A stretch of DNA of 64,000 nucleotides from Azospirillum brasilense (GCF_008365405.1 NZ_QOKV01000002.1:310001-374000), one strand, 5' to 3'; positions 28,025 through 37,336 are shown, counted from the first letter of the stretch. Numbers and translations: made by a program. Notes: generated by a model not told the origin, from the letters alone.

Positions 28025-28871
28025 GCTCGACACCTCGAACGCCGGCCTGTTCAAGCGGGCGCTCAGCCGCACCGGCAGCGGCGGGGGCAGCAACGCCGCC
28101 CTGTTCGGGCTGTCCGGCAAGATGCGCCACCGCGAAATCCCGCTGGATCAGGTGGAGCCCAACCCCGACCAGCCGCGGCGCAACGCCCGCGCGGCCGACA
28201 TCGCAGCGCTGGCCGCCTCCATCGGCGAGCGGGGATTGCTGCAGCCGATCAACGTGCGGGAGGTCGCCCCCGACCACTTCCAGATCGTGGCGGGGGAGCG
28301 GCGCTACTGGGCCTTCCGCGCGCTGGAGCGGGAGACCATCCCGGCGCTGGTCATCGACACCGACGACGTTCAGGCGCTGGCCCTGATCGAGAACGCCCAG
28401 CGCGTCGATCTGCACCCCATCGACCTTGCCCTGACGCTCGCCAAGCTGATCGGCGACAAGGGGCTGACGCAGGAGCAGGCCGCCGTCCTGATCGGCAAGT
28501 CGCAGGAGTATGTGGCCCGCCTGCTGGGCATCCTGCGCCTGCCCGCCCGCATCCTGGAGGAGGCTCCGGACCGGACCGCCGTCTCCGTCTCCCTCCTCAT
28601 GGAGCTGGCCGAGCTGCCCGACGAGGCGATCCAACTCGCGCTGTGGAAGCGGGCCGGCGACGGCCTGACCGTCAAGGACGTGCGCAACGCCAAGCAGGAG
28701 CGCAGGGCGGCTCTCCCGACCACCCCGTCCGCGGCGCCCGCTTTGCGGGCTCTACGCAGCAACGTGGATAAGATCCATAGCCTGCGCGCGTCTGGCCATG
28801 CGCTGGCCGAGGACCAGCGGCGGGAGCTGCGCGACCTGCGCGACGCCATCGACGCACTGCTGCGCGAGTGA
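28014..28871 (+). CDS. parB: ParB-family partition protein
   Basis: A 285-residue ParB. The N-terminal domain has EIPLDQVEPNPDQPRRN (about 41-57) and the CTP-binding arginine motif GERRYWAF (94-101). The central helix-turn-helix follows as LTQEQAAVLIGKSQEYVARLLGIL. The C-terminal part is a likely dimerisation region. It overlaps parA, so the two are cotranscribed. Plasmid-type ParB proteins load on parS/parC sites nearby; no cluster of identical sites was obvious by eye. Confidence 0.93.
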   Translation: MARKLDTSNAGLFKRALSRTGSGGGSNAALFGLSGKMRHREIPLDQVEPNPDQPRRNARAADIAALAASIGERGLLQPINVREVAPDHFQIVAGERRYWAFRALERETIPALVIDTDDVQALALIENAQRVDLHPIDLALTLAKLIGDKGLTQEQAAVLIGKSQEYVARLLGILRLPARILEEAPDRTAVSVSLLMELAELPDEAIQLALWKRAGDGLTVKDVRNAKQERRAALPTTPSAAPALRALRSNVDKIHSLRASGHALAEDQRRELRDLRDAIDALLRE

Positions 28872-29003
28872 GGGCAGGGAAAAAATCACCTGAGCGGGAA
28901 AATTATTATCACAACTCCGCGCCGATAGCGGTCATTGGACAGAATTCGACTCTTGCGCGATGCTTGGCGGCGTTCCGCCATCCGTCCCCAGAAGGGTGCA
29001 GCC

Positions 29004-29474
29004 ATGTCCGATACCGCCGTCGCCAACCCGACCGCCTCCACCGCCCAACTGCCGGCCGTCCAGGCGCCCGCGGCTCCGTCCGCGCCGCCGCCGAGCGGCG
29101 CTGCCGTCATCCAGAACGAGCAGGGCAAGGCGAACTCCCTGCTGAACACCATCGCGGACAAGCTGGACCGGCTGGTCACGCTGACAGTGGTGACCGCGAT
29201 CGCCGACATCGACGTGGTCCAGGACGATCCCAATCAGGTCGGCTTCACCTGCCGTCCAAAGGCTGGCACGACCATCGAGGCGTTCCAGACCCAGGTCAAT
29301 CTGGTCACCGGCGACATCGAGAACCTGATCAGCCGCGATTTCGCGACCAACACCGCCTACCACAGCCTGACCGAATTCCATCTCGCCCAGGTGACCAAGA
29401 GCAGCGACATCGTCAGCACCAACCTGAAGGCGATCCGCGATCTGGCCGTCCAGATCTCCGGCCGCACCGGCTGA
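29004..29474 (+). CDS. hypothetical protein (156 aa) downstream of parB
   Basis: ATG 29004 follows GAAGGGTG. Residues 1-40 are a Pro/Ala-rich flexible stretch. Residues 45-156 form a regular domain with KANSLLNTIADKLDRLVTL, then FTCRPKAGTTIEAFQTQVNL and LKAIRDLAVQISGRTG. There is no signal peptide and no recognised family. It is the first of three unrecognised same-strand genes between parB and phbB, which may form an operon. Confidence 0.65.
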   Translation: MSDTAVANPTASTAQLPAVQAPAAPSAPPPSGAAVIQNEQGKANSLLNTIADKLDRLVTLTVVTAIADIDVVQDDPNQVGFTCRPKAGTTIEAFQTQVNLVTGDIENLISRDFATNTAYHSLTEFHLAQVTKSSDIVSTNLKAIRDLAVQISGRTG

Positions 29475-29549
29475 CCCGCCTCCTGGACGGCGGGACGTCG
29501 CCGCACCGCCGCCTCCCCGACGCCCTCCCCCAACCCAGCAAGGTGGCCG

Positions 29550-30401
29550 ATGTCCCAGTTCGTCGATCTGGCGCGCAACCTTCTCGCGCTCGAAATCAAC
29601 ACCGTGCTGAAGACCGGCATCTCGGCGGAGAAGATGCCGCTGGCGGGAGACGCCCTGATCGATCTGGCGCAGGAATATTATGTTTTCCTGTGCGAGCAGT
29701 TGGACACCTTCGGCAATCGGGAGACGGCGATCCTCGCCCCCTGGGCCGGCCGGGTATCGGAAACCTTCCATTGGGGGCTGGCGCCCTTCGTCCCGCCGTC
29801 CCAGGCCGCCCAGCCCGACCGCTACGACCCGTTCTTCTTCAGCCGAGATCTGCCGGGCAACGACCCCGCGCGCGGCACCACGATGAAGGTCTTCGACGAT
29901 CTGCGCGAGGTGGCGAGCTGGCTGCGCGAGATGACCGACCGCACCCTCGACGCCGCCCGGCAGCCCGGCGCCACCGCCGACGTGGTGTCCGCCGCCGCGA
30001 TGATCGACCGGGACGCGCCGCCGATCCTGATGCGCATCCAGCGCAACTCCGACCAGATCAACGACGTGCTGCGGCGGCGCGGGCTGGACACCGTCAGCTA
30101 TCTGCGCGGCATCGACGAGGAGGTCCGTCGCATGCCGACGCTGAAGACGGCGGACGTCGTGACCATCCGCAAGGCGTGGGACGTCGGGACCGAACTGGTG
30201 GTCATGCAGTCGACGATCCAGATCGACGGCGACGTGGTCACCCGCCTGCTGAAGGGCCGCGACAACGCCGGGAGCAGTGTCATGATCGGCGTCCACAAGG
30301 ACGCGGTGGACGTCTCCTTCCGTTATTGGAGCTTCCTGATCGACGCGTTGGGGCGGTTCGCCGGGAAAGCCGTGAACACCCTGGTGGGAGACACGGGGTA
30401 G
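29550..30401 (+). CDS. hypothetical protein (283 aa)
   Basis: An unrecognised cytoplasmic-looking protein starting MSQFVDLARNLLALEINTVL behind a CAAGG-type site. It is largely helical, with a distinctive YDPFFFSRDLPGNDPARGTT segment near residues 90-110 and a later hydrophilic RIQRNSDQINDVLRRRGLD. The C-terminus has VSFRYWSFLIDALGRFAG. No transmembrane segment or catalytic motif is evident. It lies 75 bp after the preceding unknown gene. Confidence 0.7.
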   Translation: MSQFVDLARNLLALEINTVLKTGISAEKMPLAGDALIDLAQEYYVFLCEQLDTFGNRETAILAPWAGRVSETFHWGLAPFVPPSQAAQPDRYDPFFFSRDLPGNDPARGTTMKVFDDLREVASWLREMTDRTLDAARQPGATADVVSAAAMIDRDAPPILMRIQRNSDQINDVLRRRGLDTVSYLRGIDEEVRRMPTLKTADVVTIRKAWDVGTELVVMQSTIQIDGDVVTRLLKGRDNAGSSVMIGVHKDAVDVSFRYWSFLIDALGRFAGKAVNTLVGDTG

Positions 30402-30471
30402 CCCGCTGCGCCGACGCTTCCTCAGCGACCTTCCGCATGGCTTCGTCTGGCGGCGCGACGCCCTGGCCGAG

Positions 30472-31038
30472 ATGGTCGGGCGTTTGCGCCGGGGCAAGGC
30501 CGGCCTGATCCCGCGTCGCGGGCATGGCATTGCGCTCGCCCTTCAATTCTTCGCCCAGGGCGGGCGGACGATCGGCCTGCGCGTGCCGGTGGCCGCGCCA
30601 TCACCCGGAAACGGCAGCGTCCTGCGCACCATCCCGGTCCGCGTCTCGATCCAGCCCGATGGCGACGTCCTGGTCGCCCTGCCCCGCGCCGAAGTCGAAA
30701 GCGGGCGGTTCGACGCCGCATCCGCGGCGCGCCTGACCGCGCAGTTGCGCCGGCTGGTGGGGCGGGTCACCACGACGAACCCGCTGTGGGGAATCGACGC
30801 CCTCCAGGCGCTGGGGGAGGCCGTCACCGCCGTCGCCGGGCTGTGCAGCGGCGCCGTCCTGCTTTGGAACGGGTTCGAACGGATGACCGCCGGCCAATGG
30901 GCGCACAGCGGCGCGACGCTCGTGCTGCTGGCCGCGCCGGCTGCTCTGGCGAAGATGCGGCCCTGGCTTCTCGGGGCGGTGGCGCCCAAGCTGTTCCCGC
31001 TGGCGCTCAAGGCCGGTGAGCGAATCCTGCGGATTTGA
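30472..31038 (+). CDS. hypothetical protein with C-terminal hydrophobic segments (188 aa)
   Basis: An unrecognised protein. The first 110 residues are Arg-rich and soluble, with TIPVRVSIQPDGDVLVALP. Two hydrophobic stretches follow, ALGEAVTAVAGLCSGAVLLW and ATLVLLAAPAALAKM, so it may be membrane-anchored. ATG 30472 has no good ribosome-binding site, and the in-frame sequence back to about 30406 also looks coding, so translation may begin earlier at a non-ATG codon near the end of the previous gene. Confidence 0.55.
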   Translation: MVGRLRRGKAGLIPRRGHGIALALQFFAQGGRTIGLRVPVAAPSPGNGSVLRTIPVRVSIQPDGDVLVALPRAEVESGRFDAASAARLTAQLRRLVGRVTTTNPLWGIDALQALGEAVTAVAGLCSGAVLLWNGFERMTAGQWAHSGATLVLLAAPAALAKMRPWLLGAVAPKLFPLALKAGERILRI

Positions 31039-31154
31039 GCCGAATCCGATTGGTCACACCACTTGGTGCGGTGCAGTAGGGCTCTGAAAAGTCATTTCTT
31101 ATTGACATCCCTGTGAAAAATCGCACCCGCTCGCATCTGCGATGTTGCAGCGCA

Positions 31155-31183
31155 TTGGCCCGGAGCTGGACTTGTTCTATGTT
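31155..31183 (+). promoter_or_regulatory. candidate sigma-70-type promoter for phbB
   Basis: TTGGCC (31155-31160) and TATGTT (31178-31183) are spaced by 17 bp in the 291-bp region between the unknown gene and phbB, giving a leader of about 140 nt. A perfect TTGACA also occurs at 31102-31107, but without a matching -10 box. The prediction is from consensus only. Confidence 0.35.
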
Positions 31184-31329
31184 ATGCCTGCCGCCGCGGT
31201 TGATGGCTCCCCCATAAGGACCATCGGCACGACAGCATCCGTAACAAGAAGCAACCCCTTTGCTTCTGCGGTTCACCAGCGGGCTTGCCTCACCAGGAGC
31301 TGGCCGTTTCTATTACTGGAGCGATTGTA

Positions 31330-32070
31330 ATGTCTCAGAAGATCGCGCTCGTCACCGGTGCCATGGGCGGTCTCGGCACCGCCATCTGCCAGGCCCTGGC
31401 CAAGGACGGTTACATCGTGGCGGCGAACTGCCTGCCGAACTTCGAACCGGCCGCCGCCTGGCTGGGCCAGCAGGAAGCCCTCGGCTTCAAGTTCTACGTG
31501 GCAGAAGGCGACGTTTCCGACTTCGAAAGCTGCAAGGCGATGGTCGCCAAGATCGAGGCCGACCTGGGTCCGGTGGACATCCTGGTGAACAACGCCGGCA
31601 TCACCCGCGACAAGTTCTTCGCCAAGATGGACAAGGCCCAGTGGGATGCGGTCATCGCCACCAACCTGAGCAGCCTGTTCAACGTCACCCAGCAGGTGTC
31701 GCCGAAGATGGCCGAGCGCGGCTGGGGCCGCATCATCAACATCTCTTCGGTGAACGGCGTGAAGGGCCAGGCCGGCCAGACCAACTACTCCGCCGCCAAG
31801 GCCGGCGTGATCGGCTTCACCAAGGCGCTGGCCGCCGAGCTGGCGACCAAGGGCGTCACCGTCAACGCCATCGCGCCGGGCTACATCGGCACCGACATGG
31901 TCATGGCCATCCGTGAGGACATCCGCCAGGCCATCACCGACAGCGTTCCGATGAAGCGCCTGGGCCGTCCGGACGAGATCGGCGGCGCGGTGTCCTACCT
32001 CGCCTCGGAGATCGCCGGCTACGTCACCGGCTCGACCCTGAACATCAACGGCGGCCTGAACTACCAGTAA
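31330..32070 (+). CDS. phbB: acetoacetyl-CoA reductase (polyhydroxybutyrate synthesis)
   Basis: A 246-residue short-chain dehydrogenase. It has the NADP-binding TGAMGGLGTAI (9-19), NNAGITRDK and the catalytic serine/tyrosine/lysine in NISSVNGVKGQAGQTNYSAAK, then NAIAPGYIGTDMV. The sequence is that of PhaB/PhbB enzymes, which reduce acetoacetyl-CoA to (R)-3-hydroxybutyryl-CoA with NADPH for the storage polymer PHB. ATG 31330 is chosen because SDR homology begins four residues later; GGAG lies 12 bp upstream. phaA and phaC are not adjacent. A strong terminator follows. Confidence 0.92.
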   Translation: MSQKIALVTGAMGGLGTAICQALAKDGYIVAANCLPNFEPAAAWLGQQEALGFKFYVAEGDVSDFESCKAMVAKIEADLGPVDILVNNAGITRDKFFAKMDKAQWDAVIATNLSSLFNVTQQVSPKMAERGWGRIINISSVNGVKGQAGQTNYSAAKAGVIGFTKALAAELATKGVTVNAIAPGYIGTDMVMAIREDIRQAITDSVPMKRLGRPDEIGGAVSYLASEIAGYVTGSTLNINGGLNYQ

Positions 32071-32116
32071 ACCACTGGCAGCGCTAGACGCTGGCGGCAA
32101 TTCGCCCAGCCGGCAA

Positions 32117-32159
32117 GCACACGGCCCGTTCCCGGCCTGACCGGGGACGGGCCGTGTGC
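32117..32159 (+). terminator. intrinsic terminator after phbB
   Basis: A long 19-bp stem, GCACACGGCCCGTTCCCGG with CCGGGGACGGGCCGTGTGC, around a five-base loop and with one G-T mismatch. It begins 46 bp after the phbB stop and is followed by a pyrimidine-rich CTTTCGCTCTT tail. Confidence 0.85.
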
Positions 32160-32452
32160 CTTTCGCTCTTCGGAGCATCCCTTCAAAGTAAAACGCCCGG
32201 GATCGGGTGGACCGTTCGCGCCGCGCACCTCCCCTTTGCGTCATGGCTTCGGTAACGGCCGGTCATCTGAACAGTATACTCCCGCAGATTTCCTGTTGAA
32301 TCCGTTCGGGCCTCTGTATCCGCGCCCACCAGCGAGTATGCTCCCCAGCAGCACGCAAGTTGCGTCCTGAGGCCGCACCACGCCCGTCTTCCGGAATCAA
32401 CAGACGTCGAGCACCCGCACATGGGAATCTTCCATGCGGGAAGGGAGGAATC
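32160..32452. other. intergenic region between phbB terminator and acyltransferase gene
   Basis: About 290 bp of non-coding sequence. It holds a purine-rich ribosome-binding site at its right end (AAGGGAGGAA, 32441-32450). Similar GTATACTCCC and GTATGCTCCC words occur near 32274 and 32335. No gene, RNA or terminator was recognised; it presumably contains the promoter of the rightward surface-modification genes. Confidence 0.4.
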
Positions 32453-33628
32453 GTGCCTGAATCGCCGATCAAGCAAACTCTGCCGGGAGACGGGACTGCC
32501 CGTCACAGGTCCGGGGCCGATTACGTCTACGGGATCGACATGGTCCGCTTCGCCGCGGCTTTGCTGGTCACCGGCTTTCACCTGACTTGGCGCGACCCGG
32601 CGGTCGCCGACGTGATGTGGTCGGGCTGGGCCGGGGTGCAGGTCTTCTTCGTGGTGTCGGGCTTCGTCATCGCCAATTCGGCCAACAACGCCAGCCCGAT
32701 CGCCTTCATCCGGTCGCGTCTGTTGCGCCTCTATCCGGCGGCCTGGGTCTGCTCCATCCTGTGCCTCGTCGCCCTTGTGCTGATGCCCGGTCCCGACCCG
32801 GATCTGGTGCGGCGCTTCATCGCCTCCTTCACGCTGGCGCCCGCCGGCCCCTACATCGCCTCGGCCTACTGGACGCTGCCGGTGGAGATCGCCTTCTACG
32901 CCGCGGTCTTCCTGCTGCTGTTCAGCGGGAATTTCCACCGGCTGCCCCAGTTCGCCCTGGCGCTGACCGCCGCCAGTTCGGCCTATCTCGGCGTCTACAG
33001 CCTGCACGTCTTCGGCGTCGTCAGCCTGCCGTTCCTGGAATTCGAGTACGGCATGCTGAACATGACGCTGCTGCGCCACGGCGTGTTCTTCGCGCTGGGC
33101 ATCTTCCTATGGCTGTGGTCGCGCGGCAAGCTGACCCGGACGGGCACGGCCGCCGCCCTGCTGGCCCTGATCGCCGCGCCGCTGGAGATCACCGCCCGGT
33201 CGGTGGAGTTCGTGGATCGCTCGCCCGTCCCGCTGAACCTCGCCGATCTGTGGATGAACCCGCTGATGATCTGGGGCGCGTCGCTTCTCGCCATCGTCGC
33301 CTCGGTGCGCTGGCGGACGGAGATCGCCACGCTGCCGCAATCCACCCTGTCGCTGCTGCGTCTGGTCGGGCTCGCCACCTATCCGCTCTACCTGCTGCAC
33401 GAGGTGGTGGGCGGTTCGGCCAAGGCGTTGGCGATGCAGGCCGGGGCTTCCTCGATGGTCGGTGCGGTGACGGGCGGCGCGCTGTCCATCGCCGTGGCCC
33501 TGCTGGTCGCCGCGGTCCTGGAACCGGCGGTGCGCGACCGGCTGCGCCGTCTGCTCGACATCCCGCAGGCCGCCTTCTCGGCCCGCCCCGCCTTCAGCAC
33601 CTTCTACCGCTCCGGCGGAACCGTGTGA
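32453..33628 (+). CDS. acyltransferase family 3 (OafA/NodX-like) membrane protein
   Basis: A 391-residue inner-membrane protein starting at GTG 32453 behind a strong AAGGGAGGAA site. It has about ten hydrophobic segments. The signature YGIDMVRFAAALLVTGFHL (with the conserved catalytic-region R and H), VQVFFVVSGFVIANS and FIRSRLLRLYPAAWVCSI is that of acyltransferase-3 enzymes that O-acetylate or O-succinylate exopolysaccharide, O-antigen or lipooligosaccharide. It is followed by cell-surface related genes, including a FemAB-like gene. Confidence 0.9.
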   Translation: MPESPIKQTLPGDGTARHRSGADYVYGIDMVRFAAALLVTGFHLTWRDPAVADVMWSGWAGVQVFFVVSGFVIANSANNASPIAFIRSRLLRLYPAAWVCSILCLVALVLMPGPDPDLVRRFIASFTLAPAGPYIASAYWTLPVEIAFYAAVFLLLFSGNFHRLPQFALALTAASSAYLGVYSLHVFGVVSLPFLEFEYGMLNMTLLRHGVFFALGIFLWLWSRGKLTRTGTAAALLALIAAPLEITARSVEFVDRSPVPLNLADLWMNPLMIWGASLLAIVASVRWRTEIATLPQSTLSLLRLVGLATYPLYLLHEVVGGSAKALAMQAGASSMVGAVTGGALSIAVALLVAAVLEPAVRDRLRRLLDIPQAAFSARPAFSTFYRSGGTV

Positions 33629-33698
33629 CCAAACGCCCAACCGTTACCAAACGCTTCCACAAGAAACGATCGCCGTGAATTCCAGGGGAGAAACCTGA

Positions 33699-34898
33699 AT
33701 GTACACCGACGCGCTTGGTGGCGATGTCCTGTGCCCCGCGTCCTCCATCGAGATCGACCGGGTCGACCGCAGCGGCTGGTACGCCATTCTCGATGGCTTC
33801 GACGACGCCAACATCTTCCAGACCTGGGATTATGGCCGCATCGCCCACGCCGGGCGGGAGTTGAGCCACCTCGTCGTGCGGCGCGACGGGCGCCCGGTGG
33901 CCGCGGTGCAGGTGCTGCTGCGCCGCGTCCCGGGCATCGGCGGCCTGGCCCTGGTCATGTGGGGGCCGATGTGGCACCCGCGCGGCCAGGGACCGGACCA
34001 CGCCGCCCTGATGACCGCGCTGCACGCGCTGAAGGCGGAATACACCGACCGGCGCGGCCTGCTGCTGCGCCTGCTGCCCCATGTCTCCCAGGCGGACGGG
34101 GAGACGGTGACGGCGGCCCTGGCCTCGCTGGGAATGCAGTTCCGGGAGGAGAAAGCCCCCTACCGCACCTTCATCACCGACCTGACGCCGGACGAGCCGG
34201 GTCTGCGCTCCAATGTGTCCCACCACTGGCGCCGCGGGTTGAACAAGGCCGAGCGGATGGGGATCGAGGTCGTCGAAGGCTCCCACACCGAACTGCTGGA
34301 AACCATCGACGACATCTTCGTCGAGACGCAGCGCCGCAAGGGCTTCAAAGCCTACGACAGCCGCACCTTCACCCGCATCAACGAGGCGCTGCCGCCGCGC
34401 CAAAAGATGCGCGCCTTCCTCGCCATGCACGAGGGGCGGCCGGTGGCCGGGGTGGTCGTGTCGCTGTTCGGCACCACCGGGCAGATGCAGAACTCCGCCA
34501 CGCTGGAGGCCGGGCTGCGGGTCAATGCCGCTTACCTGCTGCAATGGCGGGCGATGCTGTGGATCAAGGCGAACGGCGGGCTGCGCTACGACCTGCACGG
34601 GGTGAACGCCCAGACCAACCCCGGCGTCTATCAGTTCAAGCGCGGTCTCGCCGGCAAGCATCCGGTCGAGACGCTTCACATCGGCACCTTCGAGACGCCC
34701 GGCCCGCTGCCCAGCCGCCTGCTGGTCCAGGGCGGCGAATCGATGCGCGCCCAGGCCGACCGCTGGAAGACCCAGGCCGGCGCGATGGTGAGCCGGTTGC
34801 GCAACTGGAAACCGCGCCAAGCCGAACCCGTCCCGGCGGAGGAGATGGATGCCTCCGACGCCGCCGTTCTGGCGAAGGCCCCGACCGGCCCCGCCTGA
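33699..34898 (+). CDS. FemAB/GNAT-fold acyl- or aminoacyltransferase-like protein
   Basis: A 399-residue protein behind GGGGAG. It matches the FemAB/PEP-CTERM-associated GNAT group: the DDANIFQTWDYGRIAHAG opening, the middle HHWRRGLNKAERMGIEVV, then AFLAMHEGRPVAGVVVSLFG and LHGVNAQTNPGVYQFKRGLAG. Members attach amino acids to peptidoglycan or act in exopolysaccharide systems. It has no signal peptide. Neighbours point to cell envelope work. Precise substrate unknown. Confidence 0.78.
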   Translation: MYTDALGGDVLCPASSIEIDRVDRSGWYAILDGFDDANIFQTWDYGRIAHAGRELSHLVVRRDGRPVAAVQVLLRRVPGIGGLALVMWGPMWHPRGQGPDHAALMTALHALKAEYTDRRGLLLRLLPHVSQADGETVTAALASLGMQFREEKAPYRTFITDLTPDEPGLRSNVSHHWRRGLNKAERMGIEVVEGSHTELLETIDDIFVETQRRKGFKAYDSRTFTRINEALPPRQKMRAFLAMHEGRPVAGVVVSLFGTTGQMQNSATLEAGLRVNAAYLLQWRAMLWIKANGGLRYDLHGVNAQTNPGVYQFKRGLAGKHPVETLHIGTFETPGPLPSRLLVQGGESMRAQADRWKTQAGAMVSRLRNWKPRQAEPVPAEEMDASDAAVLAKAPTGPA

Positions 34899-34963
34899 GA
34901 TTTGCCCGGCGTGAGGTTGGCCGGAAGACCGTGTTATGATCGGCCTGGAACGGAGGCCGACCC

Positions 34964-36004
34964 ATGACCAGCACTCCCCTGATGATGCAGGAAGCCGCAG
35001 CCGCCCCGGCAGCGGTGCGGCGCCTGCTGGACTCCGATGCCGAAGCGGTGGCGGCCCTCGCCGCCCGGCTGCGGTCCGTGCCGCCGCCCTTCGCGATGAC
35101 CATCGCGCGGGGCAGCAGCGATCACGCCGCCGGTTACGCCCGCTACCTGTTCGAGACGGCGCTGGGTCTGGTCACCGCCTCGGCGGCGCCGTCGGTCGTC
35201 ACGGCCTACGGCGCCGATCTGCGGGTGAAGAACGCCTTCGTCCTGGCCATCTCCCAATCGGGCCAGAGCCCCGACCTGCTGCGCGTCGCGGACGCGGCGC
35301 GGGCCGGCGGTGCCCTGACGGCGGCGCTGGTCAACGCGGAGGCTTCACCGCTGGCGGAGCGGGTCGCCCACCCCCTGCCCCTGCACGCCGGGCCGGAACT
35401 GAGCGTCGCCGCGACCAAGAGCTTCGTCGCCAGCCTCGCCGCCGTCGCCCGGTTGACCGCCGTCTGGACGGATGACCGCGCGCTTCTCGATGCCCTTCCA
35501 CGGCTGCCCCAAGGGCTGGAGCGGGCCGGCGCGGCGGACTGGTCGGCGGCGCTGCCGGTGCTGGAATCCGTGTCCAGCCTGCTGATCGTCGCGCGGGGCC
35601 GCAGCTATCCCATCGCCCAGGAAATGGCGCTGAAGTTCAAGGAGACCGCCGCCGCCCATGCCGAACCCTTCAGCGCGGCGGAGGTGATGCACGGCCCCAT
35701 GGCGCTGGTCGAGCCGGGCTTTCCCGTGCTGGTCGTGGCGGTGCGGGACGCGACTCTGGACGGCGTGCTGGACACCGCCCGTGCGCTGAAGCGGGCCGGC
35801 GCCCATCTGCTGGTCGCATCCGCCGTGGAGCGGGCGCTCGCCCTGGCCGACACGCCTTTGCCCCTGCCACCCCCGCTGCACCCGGTGCTGGACCCCATCG
35901 CGGCAATCCAGGCCTTCTACCCCTTCATGGCCCGGCTCGCGGTGGCGCGCGGCTTCGACCCCGACCGGCCCCGCCATCTGCGCAAGGTCACCCGGACGGT
36001 TTAG
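34964..36004 (+). CDS. SIS-domain sugar isomerase, probable glucosamine-6-phosphate deaminase (NagB-II type)
   Basis: A 346-residue protein with two SIS (phosphosugar isomerase) domains. It has ARGSSDHAAGYARYLFE and ISQSGQSPDLL in the first, then EMALKFKETAAAHAEPFSAAEVMHGP in the second. The layout matches the GlmS-like C-terminal half without the glutaminase domain, as in NagB-II/AgaS enzymes that deaminate GlcN6P or GalN6P. It starts at ATG 34964 behind CGGAGG. It is isolated from other nag genes here, so substrate identity is uncertain. Confidence 0.8.
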   Translation: MTSTPLMMQEAAAAPAAVRRLLDSDAEAVAALAARLRSVPPPFAMTIARGSSDHAAGYARYLFETALGLVTASAAPSVVTAYGADLRVKNAFVLAISQSGQSPDLLRVADAARAGGALTAALVNAEASPLAERVAHPLPLHAGPELSVAATKSFVASLAAVARLTAVWTDDRALLDALPRLPQGLERAGAADWSAALPVLESVSSLLIVARGRSYPIAQEMALKFKETAAAHAEPFSAAEVMHGPMALVEPGFPVLVVAVRDATLDGVLDTARALKRAGAHLLVASAVERALALADTPLPLPPPLHPVLDPIAAIQAFYPFMARLAVARGFDPDRPRHLRKVTRTV

Positions 36005-36124
36005 GAATTACCTCGAATTCGCGGTGATCTTTTCGGCGCCATCGCCACCGTCCGTTGACGCGTCCCGACCGGCTCGCGCTAGGCTTGCCGAAACCACGGC
36101 TTGGCAGCGAAACGGGACAACAGC

Positions 36125-37336
36125 ATGACCATCAGCATCGGCGCGGACGACCTTCTGCGGTTCGAAAGTCTGGGCGACAATTGCGAATTCGGCTTCGTCC
36201 TGCGCCGGTTGTCCTGCGAGGCGGGAAGCCTGTTCCGCTGGGCCTCCATGAAGCCCGACCAGCTTCTGACCAAACTGCGCGCCAATTTCGAGGGCATGTA
36301 CCGGTTCGAGAATTTGTCGCCGCTGCGCACCGGCATGGTGCTGGATTCCGCCTATGGCATCGGCTGGCACAGCGACATGAAGTCCGACATGACCGGCGGG
36401 CGCTTGGCCTTCCGCGACGACGAGGCGACACGGCGCGCCCTGCACCGCCGGGAGACGCGCAAGATCCAGTATCTCCAGGCCAAGTTCACCGCGCGGGCGG
36501 CGCTGGGCGGGGTGATCTTCGTCGTGAAGTCGAACCCCGGCATCGCCCCCGCCACCATCGACGGGCTGTACGAGGCGCTGGCCGCCCTGGCGGGCCATGA
36601 CGACTTCGCCCTGCTGGAGGTCCAGGCAACGGACGATCCCGCCCGCATCGGCCGTGTGGACTGGCAGCGGCCCGGCCTGATGCGCGGCTACGTCACCCGC
36701 TTCGCCCCCTATCATCAGGCGGACGACATCGACGCCGCGGCGTGGTTCGCCATCGTCCAGGGCGCGCTGCGCCTGTTCCCCTGCCACGACTGGGAGCAGC
36801 GCCACGCCGCCCTGCGCATCGGCACGCCGGACGCGCTGGTTCAGCTCCGCTTCCCCTTCGGCGCCGATCAGGACATGAGCAAGCCCCTCACGGGCGACCT
36901 GCGCGCCGGAACCGCCCGCCTGCTGAACGGCAACAGCTGGTGCCGCCCTTACGAGGGCCTGTTCCGTCTGCACGGCCCCGATCCGGAGCGGCCCGGCACC
37001 ACGCTGCGCTGGACGGGGGTGCACGCGCCCGGCCCCTTCCATCTCGGCGCCACCCTGCGCTGCCCCCTGCGGGATTCCGTCCCGCTCCGCGTCGCGGTCG
37101 CCATCGCCGCGGAGGACGGCGCGACGCTGGCCGAGGAGCGGTTCGAGGTGCATCCCGGCCGGGCCACCGACCTCGTGCTGGACGCCCCCGCCGCGAAGGG
37201 AGCGCTGACCGTCTCGCTGACCGTGAACGCCGTGCGCCCGCTGGCCGAGGGGGAGCGCGCCGTGCTGGACCTCTCGCCGCCCGCCTTGCATCCGGAGCAG
37301 GTGCCGGCCGTCGCCCTTCCGGCGAAGGCGGCGTGA
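36125..37336 (+). CDS. uncharacterised protein with N-terminal SLGDNCEFG motif (403 aa)
   Basis: No characterised family is recognised with confidence. The N-terminal 230 residues open with FESLGDNCEFGFVLRRLSC, followed by LFRWASMKPDQLL. This block resembles unannotated alphaproteobacterial proteins found beside glycan genes and, loosely, DUF1796 papain-like cysteine peptidases, with Cys near residue 18 a possible nucleophile. The C-terminal 170 residues look like a beta-rich domain (TTLRWTGVHAPGPFHLG, VAVAIAAEDGATLAEE). ATG 36125 is the chosen start. Its stop overlaps the GTG of the next gene, so the two are coupled. Confidence 0.7.
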   Translation: MTISIGADDLLRFESLGDNCEFGFVLRRLSCEAGSLFRWASMKPDQLLTKLRANFEGMYRFENLSPLRTGMVLDSAYGIGWHSDMKSDMTGGRLAFRDDEATRRALHRRETRKIQYLQAKFTARAALGGVIFVVKSNPGIAPATIDGLYEALAALAGHDDFALLEVQATDDPARIGRVDWQRPGLMRGYVTRFAPYHQADDIDAAAWFAIVQGALRLFPCHDWEQRHAALRIGTPDALVQLRFPFGADQDMSKPLTGDLRAGTARLLNGNSWCRPYEGLFRLHGPDPERPGTTLRWTGVHAPGPFHLGATLRCPLRDSVPLRVAVAIAAEDGATLAEERFEVHPGRATDLVLDAPAAKGALTVSLTVNAVRPLAEGERAVLDLSPPALHPEQVPAVALPAKAA

